The notes: generated from the sequence alone by a model not told the origin. A stretch of DNA of 64,000 nt from GCA-003244245 sp963712995 (GCA_963712995.1 CAVQKH010000036.1:1-64000), one strand, 5' to 3'. Shown: positions 17,464 to 25,778, numbered from the stretch's first letter. Program-made: numbers and translations.

Positions 17464-18105
17464 ATGACGGTAACCGCCGGCTACACCGCCGAAGATCGAA
17501 CCGCGCCCGCGCGGGTGGATGTCTACTTCGATCCCCGGTGCCCGTGGGCATGGATCACGTCCCGCTGGATGCTCGAGGTCGCGTCGGTGCGGGACATCGA
17601 CCTGCACTTCCGGGTCATGAGCCTGGCAGTGCTCAACGAGAATCGCGAGTTCAGCGACGATTACCGAAAATTGATGGACCAGAGCTGGGGGCCGGTTCGA
17701 GTGTGTATCGCCGCCGCCCGCGGCCACGGGGAGAAGGTACTTGAACCGCTCTACACCGCGATGGGCCGGCGGATTCACAATGAGGGCAACAAGGACACCG
17801 ATGAGGTGATCGCGGCGGCGCTGGCCGAGGTGGGGTTGCCCGCCGAACTGGCTTCGGCTGCTCATACCACTGAGTACGACGAGGAGTTGCGTGCCAGCCA
17901 CGAGGCCGGCATGGCACCAGTCGGGCTGGACGTCGGCACTCCGACGATCCACGTTGACGGGGTGGCCTTCTTCGGGCCGGTGCTGTCCCGGATTCCGCGC
18001 GGCGAGGAAGCCGGAAAGATCTTCGACGGCGCTCTGTTGCTGGCCCGCTACCCCCATTTCTTCGAACTCAAGCGCACCCGCCACGAAAAGCCTGATTTCT
18101 CCTAG
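17464..18105 (+). CDS. Mycothiol-dependent DsbA-fold reductase (Rv2466c-like), Cys-Pro-Trp-Ala active site
   Basis: 213 residues of the DsbA/thioredoxin-like family whose M. tuberculosis member Rv2466c is a mycothiol-dependent nitroreductase. Highly similar features include Asp-Pro-x-Cys-Pro-Trp near the start, Val-Met-Ser-Leu-Ala, Asn-Arg/Asn-Glu-Gly-Asn, Gly-Thr-Pro-Thr-Ile-His and the end Pro-His-Phe-Phe-Glu-Leu-Lys-Arg-Thr-Arg. The active site here reads Cys26-Pro-Trp-Ala29, so the resolving cysteine of a CPWC motif is absent, implying a monothiol mechanism. ATG 17464 follows GGAGAG; GTG 17461 is adjacent. It implies a mycothiol-producing host. Confidence 0.88.
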   Translation: MTVTAGYTAEDRTAPARVDVYFDPRCPWAWITSRWMLEVASVRDIDLHFRVMSLAVLNENREFSDDYRKLMDQSWGPVRVCIAAARGHGEKVLEPLYTAMGRRIHNEGNKDTDEVIAAALAEVGLPAELASAAHTTEYDEELRASHEAGMAPVGLDVGTPTIHVDGVAFFGPVLSRIPRGEEAGKIFDGALLLARYPHFFELKRTRHEKPDFS

Positions 18106-18132
18106 TAACCCTGCTGGTGGGCCCGGGATTGG

Positions 18133-18933
18133 TCATGGCTCGGGTGGGCGAAGCCGGCTCAGGGCCGCTCGGGTGGTCGCTGCGGTGAAGGGCGAGGCGG
18201 TGAGGATGCTCGCTGCGGCTCGCTCGCCGGTCAGCACGCCTTGGCACAGCTCGGCCAGGGCAGTCAGGTCGTCGCGCGCTGCGGTGACGAACTCGGCGTC
18301 GACCGGGTCGCCGTGCCCGGGGACCACGATGCGTGGGCCCAGCCGGAGAAGCTCGGTCACGGCGGTGGGCCAGTCCAGCGGGTAAGCGTCGGTGAAGTCG
18401 GGGTCGGCGCCCTGCTCGACGAGATCACCGGCGAAGAGCACCCCGGTATCCGGTGACCACACCGCGACGTCGTGGTCGGTGTGCCCCAGCCCGGGGTGGG
18501 TCAGCAGCACTCGTCGATCACCGAGGTCGATCTCTGTCTGCCCGGTGACAACCCGGTCCGGCACCACGGGAGGAACCGGCACTGGTTCCCGCGGTACCGG
18601 CTGGCTGCGGTACCAGGACAGCGCCTCGGCGTGCTGCGCCGCGCCACCCCTGGCCAGATCATCACGGCATCGCGGGTGCGCCCACACCATGGCCGGGATG
18701 AACGCGGCGGTGCCCAGGCAGTGGTCGAAGTGCGCGTGGGTGAGCACCACGGTGCACGGCAGCCGGGTGAGCGCACGCACCGCCTCGTGGAGCTCAGCGC
18801 CCTGGCTCGGGTCGCTGCGGGTGTCCACGACCACGCATCCCCGGTCCCCGATCACCACACCGACCGAGAGGTCCAGCTCGGCGTAGCGACGCACCAGCAC
18901 ACCGTCGGCCAGCTCGATCCATCGTCCGCTCAC
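18133..18933 (-). CDS. MBL-fold metallo-hydrolase
   Basis: 266 residues with the complete metallo-beta-lactamase-fold metal site: Thr-His-Ala-His-Phe-Asp-His (65-71), Gly-His-Thr-Asp-His, Phe-Ala-Gly-Asp and Pro-Gly-His-Gly-Asp. It should bind two metal ions and hydrolyse an ester, lactone, thioester or similar bond; the substrate is not predictable. It is cytosolic with no signal peptide. It converges on the Rv2466c-like gene with 27 bases between the stops. Confidence 0.88.
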   Translation of the reverse strand: MSGRWIELADGVLVRRYAELDLSVGVVIGDRGCVVVDTRSDPSQGAELHEAVRALTRLPCTVVLTHAHFDHCLGTAAFIPAMVWAHPRCRDDLARGGAAQHAEALSWYRSQPVPREPVPVPPVVPDRVVTGQTEIDLGDRRVLLTHPGLGHTDHDVAVWSPDTGVLFAGDLVEQGADPDFTDAYPLDWPTAVTELLRLGPRIVVPGHGDPVDAEFVTAARDDLTALAELCQGVLTGERAAASILTASPFTAATTRAALSRLRPPEP

Positions 18934-19075
18934 GCGGTCAGTACTAGCACCCGCCGCTACCGGGTTGCGTTCCGATCGGCCGGCCGACCGACGTCAGTCG
19001 CCGGTGTAGCTGGCTCCCACCGCAGACTTGCGCCCTCCGCACCCGGTGGTGCGTGATATGGCAATGTTGCACGCT

Positions 19076-19549
19076 GTGCGCGTCTACCTAGGTTCTGATC
19101 ACGCCGGCTTCGAGCTCAAGGCGTTTCTGGTACAACATCTGACCAGCCGGGGGCACGAGGTGACCGACGTCGGCCCCGCCGCCTTCGACCCCGACGACGA
19201 CTACCCGCCGTTGTGCATCGAGACCGCCTGCCGCGTGGTCGCCGACCCAGGCAGTCTGGGCGTGGTGATCGGCGGATCAGGCAACGGCGAGCAGATCTCC
19301 GCGAACAAGGTCCCGGGCTGCCGGGCCGCGCTGGCGTGGAGCACCGAGACGGCCCGGCTCGCCCGGGAACACAATGACGCCCAGGTGGTGGGGATCGGTG
19401 CTCGGATGCACGCCGCCGCTGAGGCGGCGGAGATCGTCGAGACGTTTCTCGCGACCCCGTTCTCCGGTGGTGAGCGCCATGCCCGCCGGATCATGCAGAT
19501 CGCGGATTTCGAGTCCACCGGGGAATCCCCCCCGATCGCTGGGGGCTGA
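19076..19549 (+). CDS. rpiB: Ribose-5-phosphate isomerase B
   Basis: 157 residues from GTG 19076, the family's canonical start (Arg-Val-Tyr-Leu-Gly-Ser-Asp-His-Ala-Gly). It interconverts ribose-5-phosphate and ribulose-5-phosphate in the pentose phosphate pathway. The active-site loop reads Gly-Ser-Gly-Asn-Gly-Glu-Gln-Ile-Ser-Ala-Asn-Lys, so it is the mycobacterial type with Glu instead of the E. coli catalytic Cys. An upstream ATG at 19058 is possible and neither start has a good ribosome site. Confidence 0.93.
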   Translation: MRVYLGSDHAGFELKAFLVQHLTSRGHEVTDVGPAAFDPDDDYPPLCIETACRVVADPGSLGVVIGGSGNGEQISANKVPGCRAALAWSTETARLAREHNDAQVVGIGARMHAAAEAAEIVETFLATPFSGGERHARRIMQIADFESTGESPPIAGG

Positions 19550-19556
19550 GCCTGCG

Positions 19557-20375
19557 ATGCCGGAGGGTCACACGACGCACCGGCTGGCAGGTGCGCACCA
19601 GCGGTGTTACGGCGGGTCACCGGTTGCGGTGTCCAGCCCGCAGGGTCGCTTCGCGGCGGCCGCCGCGGTGCTCGACGGTCGGGTGCTGCAGCGCGCCGAG
19701 GCACACGGCAAGCACCTGTTCCACGTCTATGGCCCCGACCTGCTGGTGCACGTGCACCTTGGTCTGTACGGTTCCTTCACCGACGCGACGTTGCCCGTGC
19801 AGCCGCCGCAGGGCCAGGTGCGCATGCGGCTGGTCGGCGCCACGCACTGGACAGATCTGCGTGGTCCGGCGGCCTGCGAGTTGCTCACCGCGACCGAGGC
19901 GGAGGTGGTACGGACCCGGCTGGGTCCGGATCCGCTGCGTCGTGACGCCGACCCTGACCGGTCCTGGGCCCGCATCTCCCGGTCCCGGGCTCCGCTGGCC
20001 ACGTTGCTGATGGATCAGGCGGTGCTCTCCGGAGTGGGCAATGTTTACCGCGCCGAGTTGTTGTTCCGTCATCAGCTGGATCCGCTGCAGCCTGGCTGTG
20101 CGCTCCGGGCTGATCAGTGGGAGAGCCTGTGGTCGGATCTTGTCGGGTTGATGCGCGACGGGGTGCGTCGCGGCCGGATCGACACCGTCCGACCGGAGCA
20201 CGACCCGGTTCGGATGGGACGTGCTCCGCGGCAGGACCGGCATGGCGGCGAGGTCTACGTCTACCGCCGCGCTGGAGCGCCCTGCCTGGTGTGTGGCACG
20301 GTGGTCGCCACCGCGCGGCACGCGGGACGCAATCTCTATTGGTGTCCTTGCTGTCAGCGGCGGTCGGAGGTTTAG
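19557..20375 (+). CDS. nei2: Endonuclease VIII-like DNA glycosylase (Fpg/Nei family)
   Basis: 272 residues starting Pro-Glu-Gly-His-Thr, so the catalytic N-terminal proline (P2) and E3 are exposed after Met removal, as needed for beta,delta-elimination. A conserved Lys in the early Gly-Lys-His-Leu-Phe, a helix-two-turn-helix region and a C-terminal zinc finger (Cys-Leu-Val-Cys ... Cys-Pro-Cys-Cys) are present. It excises oxidised bases in base-excision repair. It starts 7 bases after rpiB, matching the Rv2465c-Rv2464c arrangement. It is the last gene of the left conserved block. Confidence 0.92.
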   Translation: MPEGHTTHRLAGAHQRCYGGSPVAVSSPQGRFAAAAAVLDGRVLQRAEAHGKHLFHVYGPDLLVHVHLGLYGSFTDATLPVQPPQGQVRMRLVGATHWTDLRGPAACELLTATEAEVVRTRLGPDPLRRDADPDRSWARISRSRAPLATLLMDQAVLSGVGNVYRAELLFRHQLDPLQPGCALRADQWESLWSDLVGLMRDGVRRGRIDTVRPEHDPVRMGRAPRQDRHGGEVYVYRRAGAPCLVCGTVVATARHAGRNLYWCPCCQRRSEV

Positions 20376-20758
20376 ATGTCGGTGGTTCCAAAAATCGCCA
20401 CCACCGAAACGACAACAAGCTGATTAGCAAGCTGAGCAGTGCCAGCAGGGCGAGATCGACTCGATGCTCGTTTAGCCCGAGTAGGTCGATGTCGTCCGGC
20501 CCCAGCCACAGGAACAGTCGGGTCAGATCAGCGGCGTGGACAGATCTTGCTCGCTCAGCCGGTCACGCTAGCGGCGTCGTCGGGGAGTGGCGGACCGGTG
20601 GGCTGAACTGGTGTATGCGCCTCGCCTGTTGACGCGAGACGGAACACCACATCAGCAGGTGAGTCGCCACGACGGCGCTGCTTGACGGCTGTACTGAACG
20701 ACGAACGCATAGTAGCTGGCCAGCAGCGCGACCGACGACGTGAGGGGAGCGCAGAACC
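20376..20758. other. Gene-poor stretch with possible minus-strand coding remnants
   Basis: No intact gene is evident. On the minus strand a 51-codon frame runs from ATG 20710 to TGA 20555 without a good ribosome site. In the next frame a start-less open stretch follows (20554 to about 20376) whose translation contains a Trp-Leu-Gly-Pro-Asp-Asp-Ile-Asp-Leu-Leu-Gly-Leu motif and a hydrophobic helix. A single-base shift would join them, which suggests a decayed membrane-protein gene, but GC3 is low and support is weak. It marks the left edge of the variable island. Confidence 0.4.
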
Positions 20759-21220
20759 GTGTCCGACGGTACCCGCGGCTCGCAGCCGCTGACCCCATGG
20801 CAGATATGGCTGTCAATGTTTGGCCTGCGGGCGCCGCTGTCCGGTGACGTGACCCAGGACATCGCAACCTCATTCGGCGGCCAACTCGGCCTACTCAATA
20901 TAAACGCCACGCGCTCCGGTGACCCCGGGTTGGAACAGCGCATCATCACTCAGGTGGCCAGCTACGGCCGTCAACTCGGCCGACTTGTCGAAGCTGTCGA
21001 TGTGCTAGCCCAGCGGCAGTCTCGGCGCGGCCTCGGCGAGGCAGAAATTCACGCGCTAGACCAGCTCCACGAACTCGCCAAGCAGATAGCAACGGTCAAA
21101 GAGCAGACGGCACTCGACCAGATCGATCGCATCGTCGCCGACGTGCAGGCCTTGAGCCGGGATCCAAAAGCCAACGCAGAGGCAATCCGACGGGTGCGCA
21201 AGGCCCTGCCCAAAGAGTAA
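20759..21220 (+). CDS. Hypothetical protein, helical
   Basis: 153 residues from GTG 20759, preceded by GAGGGGAGC 7-15 bases upstream. The protein is predicted helical and soluble apart from a short hydrophobic Trp-Gln-Ile-Trp-Leu-Ser-Met-Phe near residue 14-21. The C-terminal half is charged and coiled-coil-like. I do not recognise a family. Clear ribosome site and codon use support a real gene. Confidence 0.55.
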   Translation: MSDGTRGSQPLTPWQIWLSMFGLRAPLSGDVTQDIATSFGGQLGLLNINATRSGDPGLEQRIITQVASYGRQLGRLVEAVDVLAQRQSRRGLGEAEIHALDQLHELAKQIATVKEQTALDQIDRIVADVQALSRDPKANAEAIRRVRKALPKE

Positions 21221-21265
21221 CCCGCTGCACGGACCGGGGCCGCGATGATCTTAGCGACCATTGGC

Positions 21266-22084
21266 CTAGAAATCGCCGCCGCCGAAGTCTCCGCCCCCAC
21301 CCCAGTCTCCACCGCCATAATCTCCACCACCGTAATCGCCACCGGCGGCGTAGTCGGCGTTGCTGAAGTCGGCGTTGCCCTCGCCGCCTGAATCCCCGCC
21401 GCCTGAATCCCCGACACCTGCCAAGGCTTCGTCGTGGCCGGCGTCATAACCTTGTTCCCAGGCCCCCGCGGAGGCGATCCCGCCCATTCCCGAGAACAAT
21501 GATCCGAACAGCAGAGCCGAACCCAGCCCCCAGGCGCCACCGATCAGGGCCGGTTTCCACCAGGGCTCGCTGTACCAGCCCTGGGGGACCGGCCGTCCCG
21601 CTATCCGACCGCCCGGGTAGTAGTGCGGCGTGCGGTCGCTCGGGTTCGGGGAGGCCGCGTAGTCGTGGCCCTCGACGTTGACGTCGCGGTCCTCGGTGAC
21701 CGAACCTGCACCACCCTGGCCCGGCACCGGCGGCAGGTCGGGGCCCGGGTCCATGCTCATCGCGACACGAGCAGCTCGCGCGTAGTAGAGACCTTCCAAC
21801 GCCGTTTGGGTCACCAGGCGGCTCTGCGCCGCGGTTCGCGCGGACTCCAACTGGGAGCTCGCGGCCGTGTAGCGCTCACCGGCGTCAGCCAGCGCTTGCT
21901 TGGACGGCTCGTCGGTGCCCACCAGGTTGAGCACCTGCCCGCCGAGCCGCTCCACCCAACGGCGCGCCTCGGCTTTCGAATCATCAAGATCGCGTTGCTG
22001 ACTGGCTTGCCGGGACTTGAAGTAGTACACGGCGCCACCACCGATCAGCAGCACAATAATCACCACCGAGAGCAGCGTGCCCAC
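21266..22084 (-). CDS. Membrane-anchored protein with Gly/Asp-rich C-terminus
   Basis: 272 residues. An N-terminal transmembrane helix (about 3-22) is followed by a charged helical segment (25-120), then a Pro/Gly-rich region with Trp/Tyr (Gly-Trp-Tyr-Ser-Glu-Pro-Trp-Trp), a second hydrophobic Gly/Ala/Leu segment (about 178-205) and a tail of Gly-Gly-Asp-Tyr/Trp/Phe repeats. The layout resembles DUF1542-type and other Gly-rich-tailed actinobacterial envelope proteins, but I cannot name a function. The ATG at 22084 follows GGAGGTCGTCGTGGGCAC. Confidence 0.65.
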   Translation of the reverse strand: MGTLLSVVIIVLLIGGGAVYYFKSRQASQQRDLDDSKAEARRWVERLGGQVLNLVGTDEPSKQALADAGERYTAASSQLESARTAAQSRLVTQTALEGLYYARAARVAMSMDPGPDLPPVPGQGGAGSVTEDRDVNVEGHDYAASPNPSDRTPHYYPGGRIAGRPVPQGWYSEPWWKPALIGGAWGLGSALLFGSLFSGMGGIASAGAWEQGYDAGHDEALAGVGDSGGGDSGGEGNADFSNADYAAGGDYGGGDYGGGDWGGGGDFGGGDF

Positions 22085-22290
22085 GACGACCTCCTTCTCG
22101 AACCGGACCGGCCAGTGCCGACATTACCCCCGGCCGAGAGGGCTTTCCGGTGGCGCAGGCGGGTGGCGTGAGGTAACCGTTGATCGCGTGGGGAGGACCG
22201 TTCGCCGTCTCGTCTACCACGGGTGGATGATCAGGTGTTGACAGCGGGCCCGCCGGTCACGACCCTCGCCTGGACAAGGGAAGGACCGCA

Positions 22291-22500
22291 ATGATGTCAG
22301 CCACACCAATCTTCGAGCAGTTGTGCCGGGAAATCCTCGAGGCCAGTAGGGCTTGGCCGAATGACGGCGCGCAGCCGACGATCGTCAGCCAGCCGAAGGG
22401 CCCGGCGCACTCCCTTGAGGAGCCCAGCGGCGCTCTGGGGTACGAGCGAGACAGCCATCGGCCACGGGTGCTCGCAGGATGGGCCTGCCCGACCGGTTAG
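22291..22500 (+). CDS. Small hypothetical protein
   Basis: 69 codons from ATG 22291 (second ATG at 22294), with AAGGGAAGGA about 6-15 bases upstream. The first 25 residues (Thr-Pro-Ile-Phe-Glu-Gln-Leu-Cys-Arg-Glu-Ile-Leu-Glu) look like a real amphipathic helix; the remainder is low-complexity and could be a truncated end. A strong 12-bp hairpin begins 19 bases after the stop, which supports transcription ending here. No family recognised. Confidence 0.4.
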   Translation: MMSATPIFEQLCREILEASRAWPNDGAQPTIVSQPKGPAHSLEEPSGALGYERDSHRPRVLAGWACPTG

Positions 22501-22518
22501 ATCCCGGACATCCAAGTC

Positions 22519-22553
22519 GGGGGCCGTGCGGTCGCTGCGAACGCACGGCCCCC
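22519..22553 (+). terminator. Hairpin terminator
   Basis: Perfect 12-bp stem GGGGGCCGTGCG / CGCACGGCCCCC with an 11-base loop, without a T tract, located just after the small gene ending at 22500. Confidence 0.7.
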
Positions 22554-22731
22554 GCCCCCCTTGGAATGGCGCCTCGACGATTGCTCCCGGAAGCGCCGCC
22601 ACGATGTGAGGTCTACCGTTGTATTGCTGATCCCATCGCCTACGGTCGCTCGCAACGTGCCTACACCGCAACCCTCCGTCAGGATTTCCTGATCGCTCCT
22701 ACGTGGCGGGTTGGCTAGAGGAGGAGCTCTC

Positions 22732-23439
22732 ATGCGCTTGCAACTCATCGTCCTGGGAGTCACACTGCTGACGGCGTCAGCGCTGGCCGTCTCCGGCTGC
22801 GGGACCGGTATTGGCGCGCCTGATACGCAGAACACCTCCTATACGATTACGGAGCTGGTCACCTCTCTCAAGATCGACAATCCGGTTGGAAACACTCAGA
22901 TCGAGGGCACCGATGCTGATACGGTCTCAGTCACCGAACAGCTCAGCTATACCGGCGACCCGCCGCAGACCAGCCATTCAGTCGCTGGCAGCCGGCTCAC
23001 CCTCAGCTACCGCTGTCCGTCCGGTGCCGCCGCCATCGGCCAGAGCTGCAGTGTGTCCTATGTGGTCAAGGTGCCCCGACGAATCGCGGTACAGATCGAC
23101 GGCCAGGTCGGATCGGCTACGTTGAGCGGGCTGGCCGGCCAGCTGATCCTCACCTCCAGCACCGGGAACATCGACGCCACCGGGCTCACCAGCGGCACGG
23201 TGACTGCCCGGGCCAGTGCCGGCGGGATCACACTGGGGTTCACCGCGCCACCGAGCATCGTCGACGCGCAGACCCAAGTCGGCTCGGTGACGGTACGGCT
23301 GCCTGCCGGTACGGCCTATGCGGTCGAGTCTGACACCCAGGTCGGTACTGCCGAGGTGACGGTCCAGCGGGATGCCGGTTCCGTGCACCGGATCAAGGTC
23401 GACTCGCAGGTCGGTTCGGTGACCGTCACCAACGGCTGA
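22732..23439 (+). CDS. Lipoprotein with DUF4097-type beta-helical domain
   Basis: 235 residues. Residues 1-22 are a signal peptide ending in a lipobox (Val-Ser-Gly-Cys23), so the protein should be lipid-anchored outside the membrane. The mature part is Ser/Thr/Gly/Val-rich with recurring Val-Gly-Ser-Val-Thr-Val motifs, as in DUF4097 'adhesin-like' beta-helix proteins of actinobacteria. No enzyme motif is seen. ATG 22732 has AGGAGG 7 bases upstream. Confidence 0.8.
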   Translation: MRLQLIVLGVTLLTASALAVSGCGTGIGAPDTQNTSYTITELVTSLKIDNPVGNTQIEGTDADTVSVTEQLSYTGDPPQTSHSVAGSRLTLSYRCPSGAAAIGQSCSVSYVVKVPRRIAVQIDGQVGSATLSGLAGQLILTSSTGNIDATGLTSGTVTARASAGGITLGFTAPPSIVDAQTQVGSVTVRLPAGTAYAVESDTQVGTAEVTVQRDAGSVHRIKVDSQVGSVTVTNG

Positions 23440-23597
23440 CCGGCAGCCAGGACACTGGTGGAGGGGCGAGCGTGAATCTGCTTGCGACAACGGGTGAATC
23501 CGGCGGAGGAGGGTTCGTGCGTGGCGGGCTGTGACGATAGAAACGCGATGCAAGATCTCGTGGCGCCGCAGACGCGGCAAGGGGGAGGTGTTCACTC

Positions 23598-23993
23598 ATG
23601 GCGTTAGTCCCTGAGGATCGCGAGTACACCAACGACCATGAATGGGCTCAGCGGCGCGACTCAGTCGTCGTCGTCGGTCTCACCGACCACGCCCAACGGC
23701 AGCTCGGGGAGATCGTCTTCGTTGAGCTGCCCAGTGTCGGTGACCGCATCGAGGAGGGCGATCCTTTCGGGACGGTGGAGTCGGTCAAAGCAGTGAGCGA
23801 GGTCTACGCTCCGGTTACCGGTGAGATCACCAAGATCAACGATGGGCTGTCCGAGTCACCGGATTACATCAACGATGACCCGTACGGCGAGGGATGGCTG
23901 GTTGAGATCCGGATGGCGACCGTCACCCAGCCAAGGGGACTGCTCACCTCGGCCGAGTACACCGCCTACATCCAAGAAAGCACAGACAGCTAA
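23598..23993 (+). CDS. gcvH: Glycine cleavage system H protein
   Basis: 131 residues of the lipoyl-carrying H protein, which shuttles the aminomethyl group between the P, T and L proteins of glycine cleavage. The lipoyl site is K64 in Val-Glu-Ser-Val-Lys-Ala-Val-Ser-Glu. The usual N-terminal Tyr-Thr-x-Asp-His-Glu-Trp is present. It stands alone, without gcvT/gcvP, and GGGGGAGG lies upstream of ATG 23598. I looked for a glycine riboswitch upstream and did not see a convincing one. Confidence 0.95.
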   Translation: MALVPEDREYTNDHEWAQRRDSVVVVGLTDHAQRQLGEIVFVELPSVGDRIEEGDPFGTVESVKAVSEVYAPVTGEITKINDGLSESPDYINDDPYGEGWLVEIRMATVTQPRGLLTSAEYTAYIQESTDS

Positions 23994-24193
23994 CTCGTGC
24001 GGATTCTCGATTCAGCTTGAGAAGCAGCCCGCCTCCCCCGCTCGAACATCAAGCTCGGGGTAGTTGCGCCTTGGACGGCCCTGGCCCATTTCTGTGGTCA
24101 GACCTGGTCACCGGGTACCGCAGTTGACCGTGGTGACCGGTGTTCATGGCACGCTAATGGCACGGCGGGCGTTGGCCTGTTGCAAGGACAGGG

Positions 24194-24478
24194 GTGGAAG
24201 TGGGTATGCCGTCGCCGAGCTTCGGCGTAGGATCGGCGCCTGTGACAGCGCCGAAAGCTGAGGGCGAACGGGTGGTCCTGGGTCGGCGTAACAGGGTCAG
24301 CACCATGGTGCCGTTCCACTGGTCCGAGGAGGCGCCGCCCGGTCTGAACGAGGTGGAGTGGGCCGAGGAGCTGGGCGCCAGGTGGGAGGGCGACGAGTTG
24401 GTCACCTATGACTACCCGACGTTCATCGACCTCCTCGAGTATTATGAGAGGAACGAGTACCTGCCAGACAACGACTGA
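24194..24478 (+). CDS. Hypothetical acidic protein
   Basis: Up to 94 residues; GTG 24194 or ATG 24206 could start it. The C-terminal 55 residues are acidic and aromatic (Trp-Ala-Glu-Glu-Leu-Gly, Tyr-Asp-Tyr-Pro-Thr-Phe-Ile-Asp-Leu-Leu-Glu-Tyr-Tyr), like a small folded domain rather than random translation. No family recognised. It lies upstream of a decayed toxin-antitoxin pair. Confidence 0.45.
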   Translation: MEVGMPSPSFGVGSAPVTAPKAEGERVVLGRRNRVSTMVPFHWSEEAPPGLNEVEWAEELGARWEGDELVTYDYPTFIDLLEYYERNEYLPDND

Positions 24479-24535
24479 TAAGCCGCGTGCTCATCACCAA
24501 AGAGACGGCTCGGCGATTTGGCCATACTTCTGACT

Positions 24536-24637
24536 ATGACGACAGTGCCGCTCGCCGATGTGAAGGCGCGCCTCTCCGAGTTGGTGGGCAGGGTCGGTGC
24601 TGAGGGGTGGGCGGAGTCGATGGCGGCGCGGCGTTGA
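24536..24637 (+). pseudogene. Phd/YefM-type antitoxin gene, truncated
   Basis: The 33-codon frame begins Thr-Thr-Val-Pro-Leu-Ala-Asp-Val-Lys-Ala-Arg-Leu-Ser-Glu-Leu-Val, the typical start of a Phd/YefM-family antitoxin DNA-binding domain, and then stops after about 12 unrelated residues. Normal family members are about 80-90 residues, so most of the gene, including the toxin-binding tail, is missing. It lies just upstream of a RelE-like toxin remnant. Confidence 0.65.
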
Positions 24638-24645
24638 CACTCGGC

Positions 24646-24931
24646 GTGAGTCATGGGTCGACCGAACGCTTCGTGCTGCGCGTGACTCCCACTGCGGCGA
24701 GCGCTGGCTGAGCGGCTTCCCGAGTCGGTTGCATTTGCCACGTTCGAGTTCATCAACCGACCGCTGCGGGACAATCCGTACAGTGCGGGCCGACGTCTGC
24801 TGGCGCCGCTGGATGATCGGTACAGCGCTCGGCGTGGCAGCTACCGGATCATCTATCGGATCGACGACAAGGCGCGGACGACCACGATCATGGATGTTGA
24901 TCATCGAAGCGGTGTCTACAAGTCCCACTGA
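24646..24931 (+). pseudogene. RelE/ParE-type toxin gene with +1 frameshift
   Basis: Starting at GTG 24646 the frame reads Arg-Val-Thr-Pro-Thr-Ala-Ala-Ser-Ala and hits TGA. Dropping one G near 24706-24712 continues as Ala-Glu-Arg-Leu-Pro-Glu-Ser-Val ... Phe-Glu-Phe, then Asn-Pro ... Arg-Arg-Leu, Arg-Gly-Ser-Tyr-Arg-Ile-Ile-Tyr-Arg-Ile-Asp and Asp-Val-Asp-His-Arg, ending at TGA 24929. That is a full-length RelE-fold mRNA interferase pattern of about 95 residues. The toxin is therefore inactivated by one extra base. Confidence 0.75.
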
Positions 24932-25038
24932 GTCATATGGTCCAACCAACGGCGATCGCCGACGGCGCAAGCGTGGGCAGTCGGGGCCCTAGAAGGACCG
25001 TTGCAGGGATCATGCCTGACCTGGTCACAGTGGGGTGG

Positions 25039-25109
25039 AGCGGGCGACCGGGATCGAACCGGCATGGCCAGCTTGGAAGGCTGGGGCTCTACCATTGAGC
25101 TACGCCCGC
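25039..25109 (-). tRNA. tRNA-Gly (anticodon TCC)
   Basis: A 71-nt minus-strand cloverleaf: acceptor GCGGGCG/CGCCCGC, anticodon loop CTTCCAA (anticodon TCC), T-arm TTCGATC, discriminator T as usual for tRNA-Gly. CCA is not encoded. It is divergent from the tRNA-Pro gene 124 bases away. Confidence 0.95.
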
Positions 25110-25232
25110 GTGCCCCGCCGTGGCGAGGCGTCCCCCAGCCTACCTGCTGCCCGCTCACCCGTTGGACGGGAGCGGTGCCGACACGGGGATTCCGGTGGTC
25201 GCGTAGGCTGCACTCGACATTAATCGGTGCAT

Positions 25233-25306
25233 CGGGGTGTGGCGCAGCTTGGTAGCGCACTCGCTTTGGGAGCGAGGGGCCGTGGGTTCAAATCCCGCCA
25301 CCCCGA
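25233..25306 (+). tRNA. tRNA-Pro (anticodon TGG)
   Basis: A 74-nt cloverleaf: acceptor CGGGGTG/CACCCCG, D arm with GGCGCAGCTTGGTAGCGC, anticodon loop TTTGGGA (anticodon TGG), T arm with TTCAAAT, discriminator A, CCA not encoded. It immediately precedes the biosynthetic locus. Confidence 0.95.
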
Positions 25307-25742
25307 CAGTTCAGATCCGCAGGTCAGGAGTCCACTCCGCGGTCTCTTGACCGGTTTGACACACCCGGATCGGTCTGTACAGCTGCGATGTAGGAGCAGC
25401 GCGGGTCCGGGTATCGATGTGCAGGGGACAGCGCTGAGGCGGGCCACGGCGGCAACCAGGCCGGCCAACAAGTTGCCCAAAGACCCCAGACTGGCGCTGA
25501 TCTTCCGCGCGGAATACCGACGGACCGCTTGAGAACTCAGAAAGCTGAGTTGATGGAGACGGCAGAGCCACCCCCAGATCGGTAGGTAGCCGATCGGGTA
25601 CCCCAAGCGGACTGTCTGAGTAGATTACCGGTATGGAATGACCTGCTGTCTTCCCCTGGCGGCGTGGCAGTTGTGCTGCCTCTAAAAGTTCCCTTGTTCG
25701 ATCTTTCGCGGCTCGCCTACATTTCGGAGTCGAATCACAGTT
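25307..25742. other. Intergenic region between tRNA-Pro and the biosynthetic locus
   Basis: No convincing gene. A perfect inverted repeat AACTCAG-AAAG-CTGAGTT lies at 25534-25551, suitable as a terminator stem for upstream transcription or as an operator for the downstream operon. The bases just before the AMP-ligase gene (25620-25740) are relatively AT-rich, as expected for a promoter, but I cannot fix -35/-10 boxes. Confidence 0.5.
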
Positions 25743-25778
25743 ATGACTGGGACTCCGGAAAGATCACAGGAGAGAGCA

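Noticed and set aside
23440..23597. Glycine riboswitch upstream of gcvH
   Set aside because: I looked for the conserved paired core and found no convincing match.
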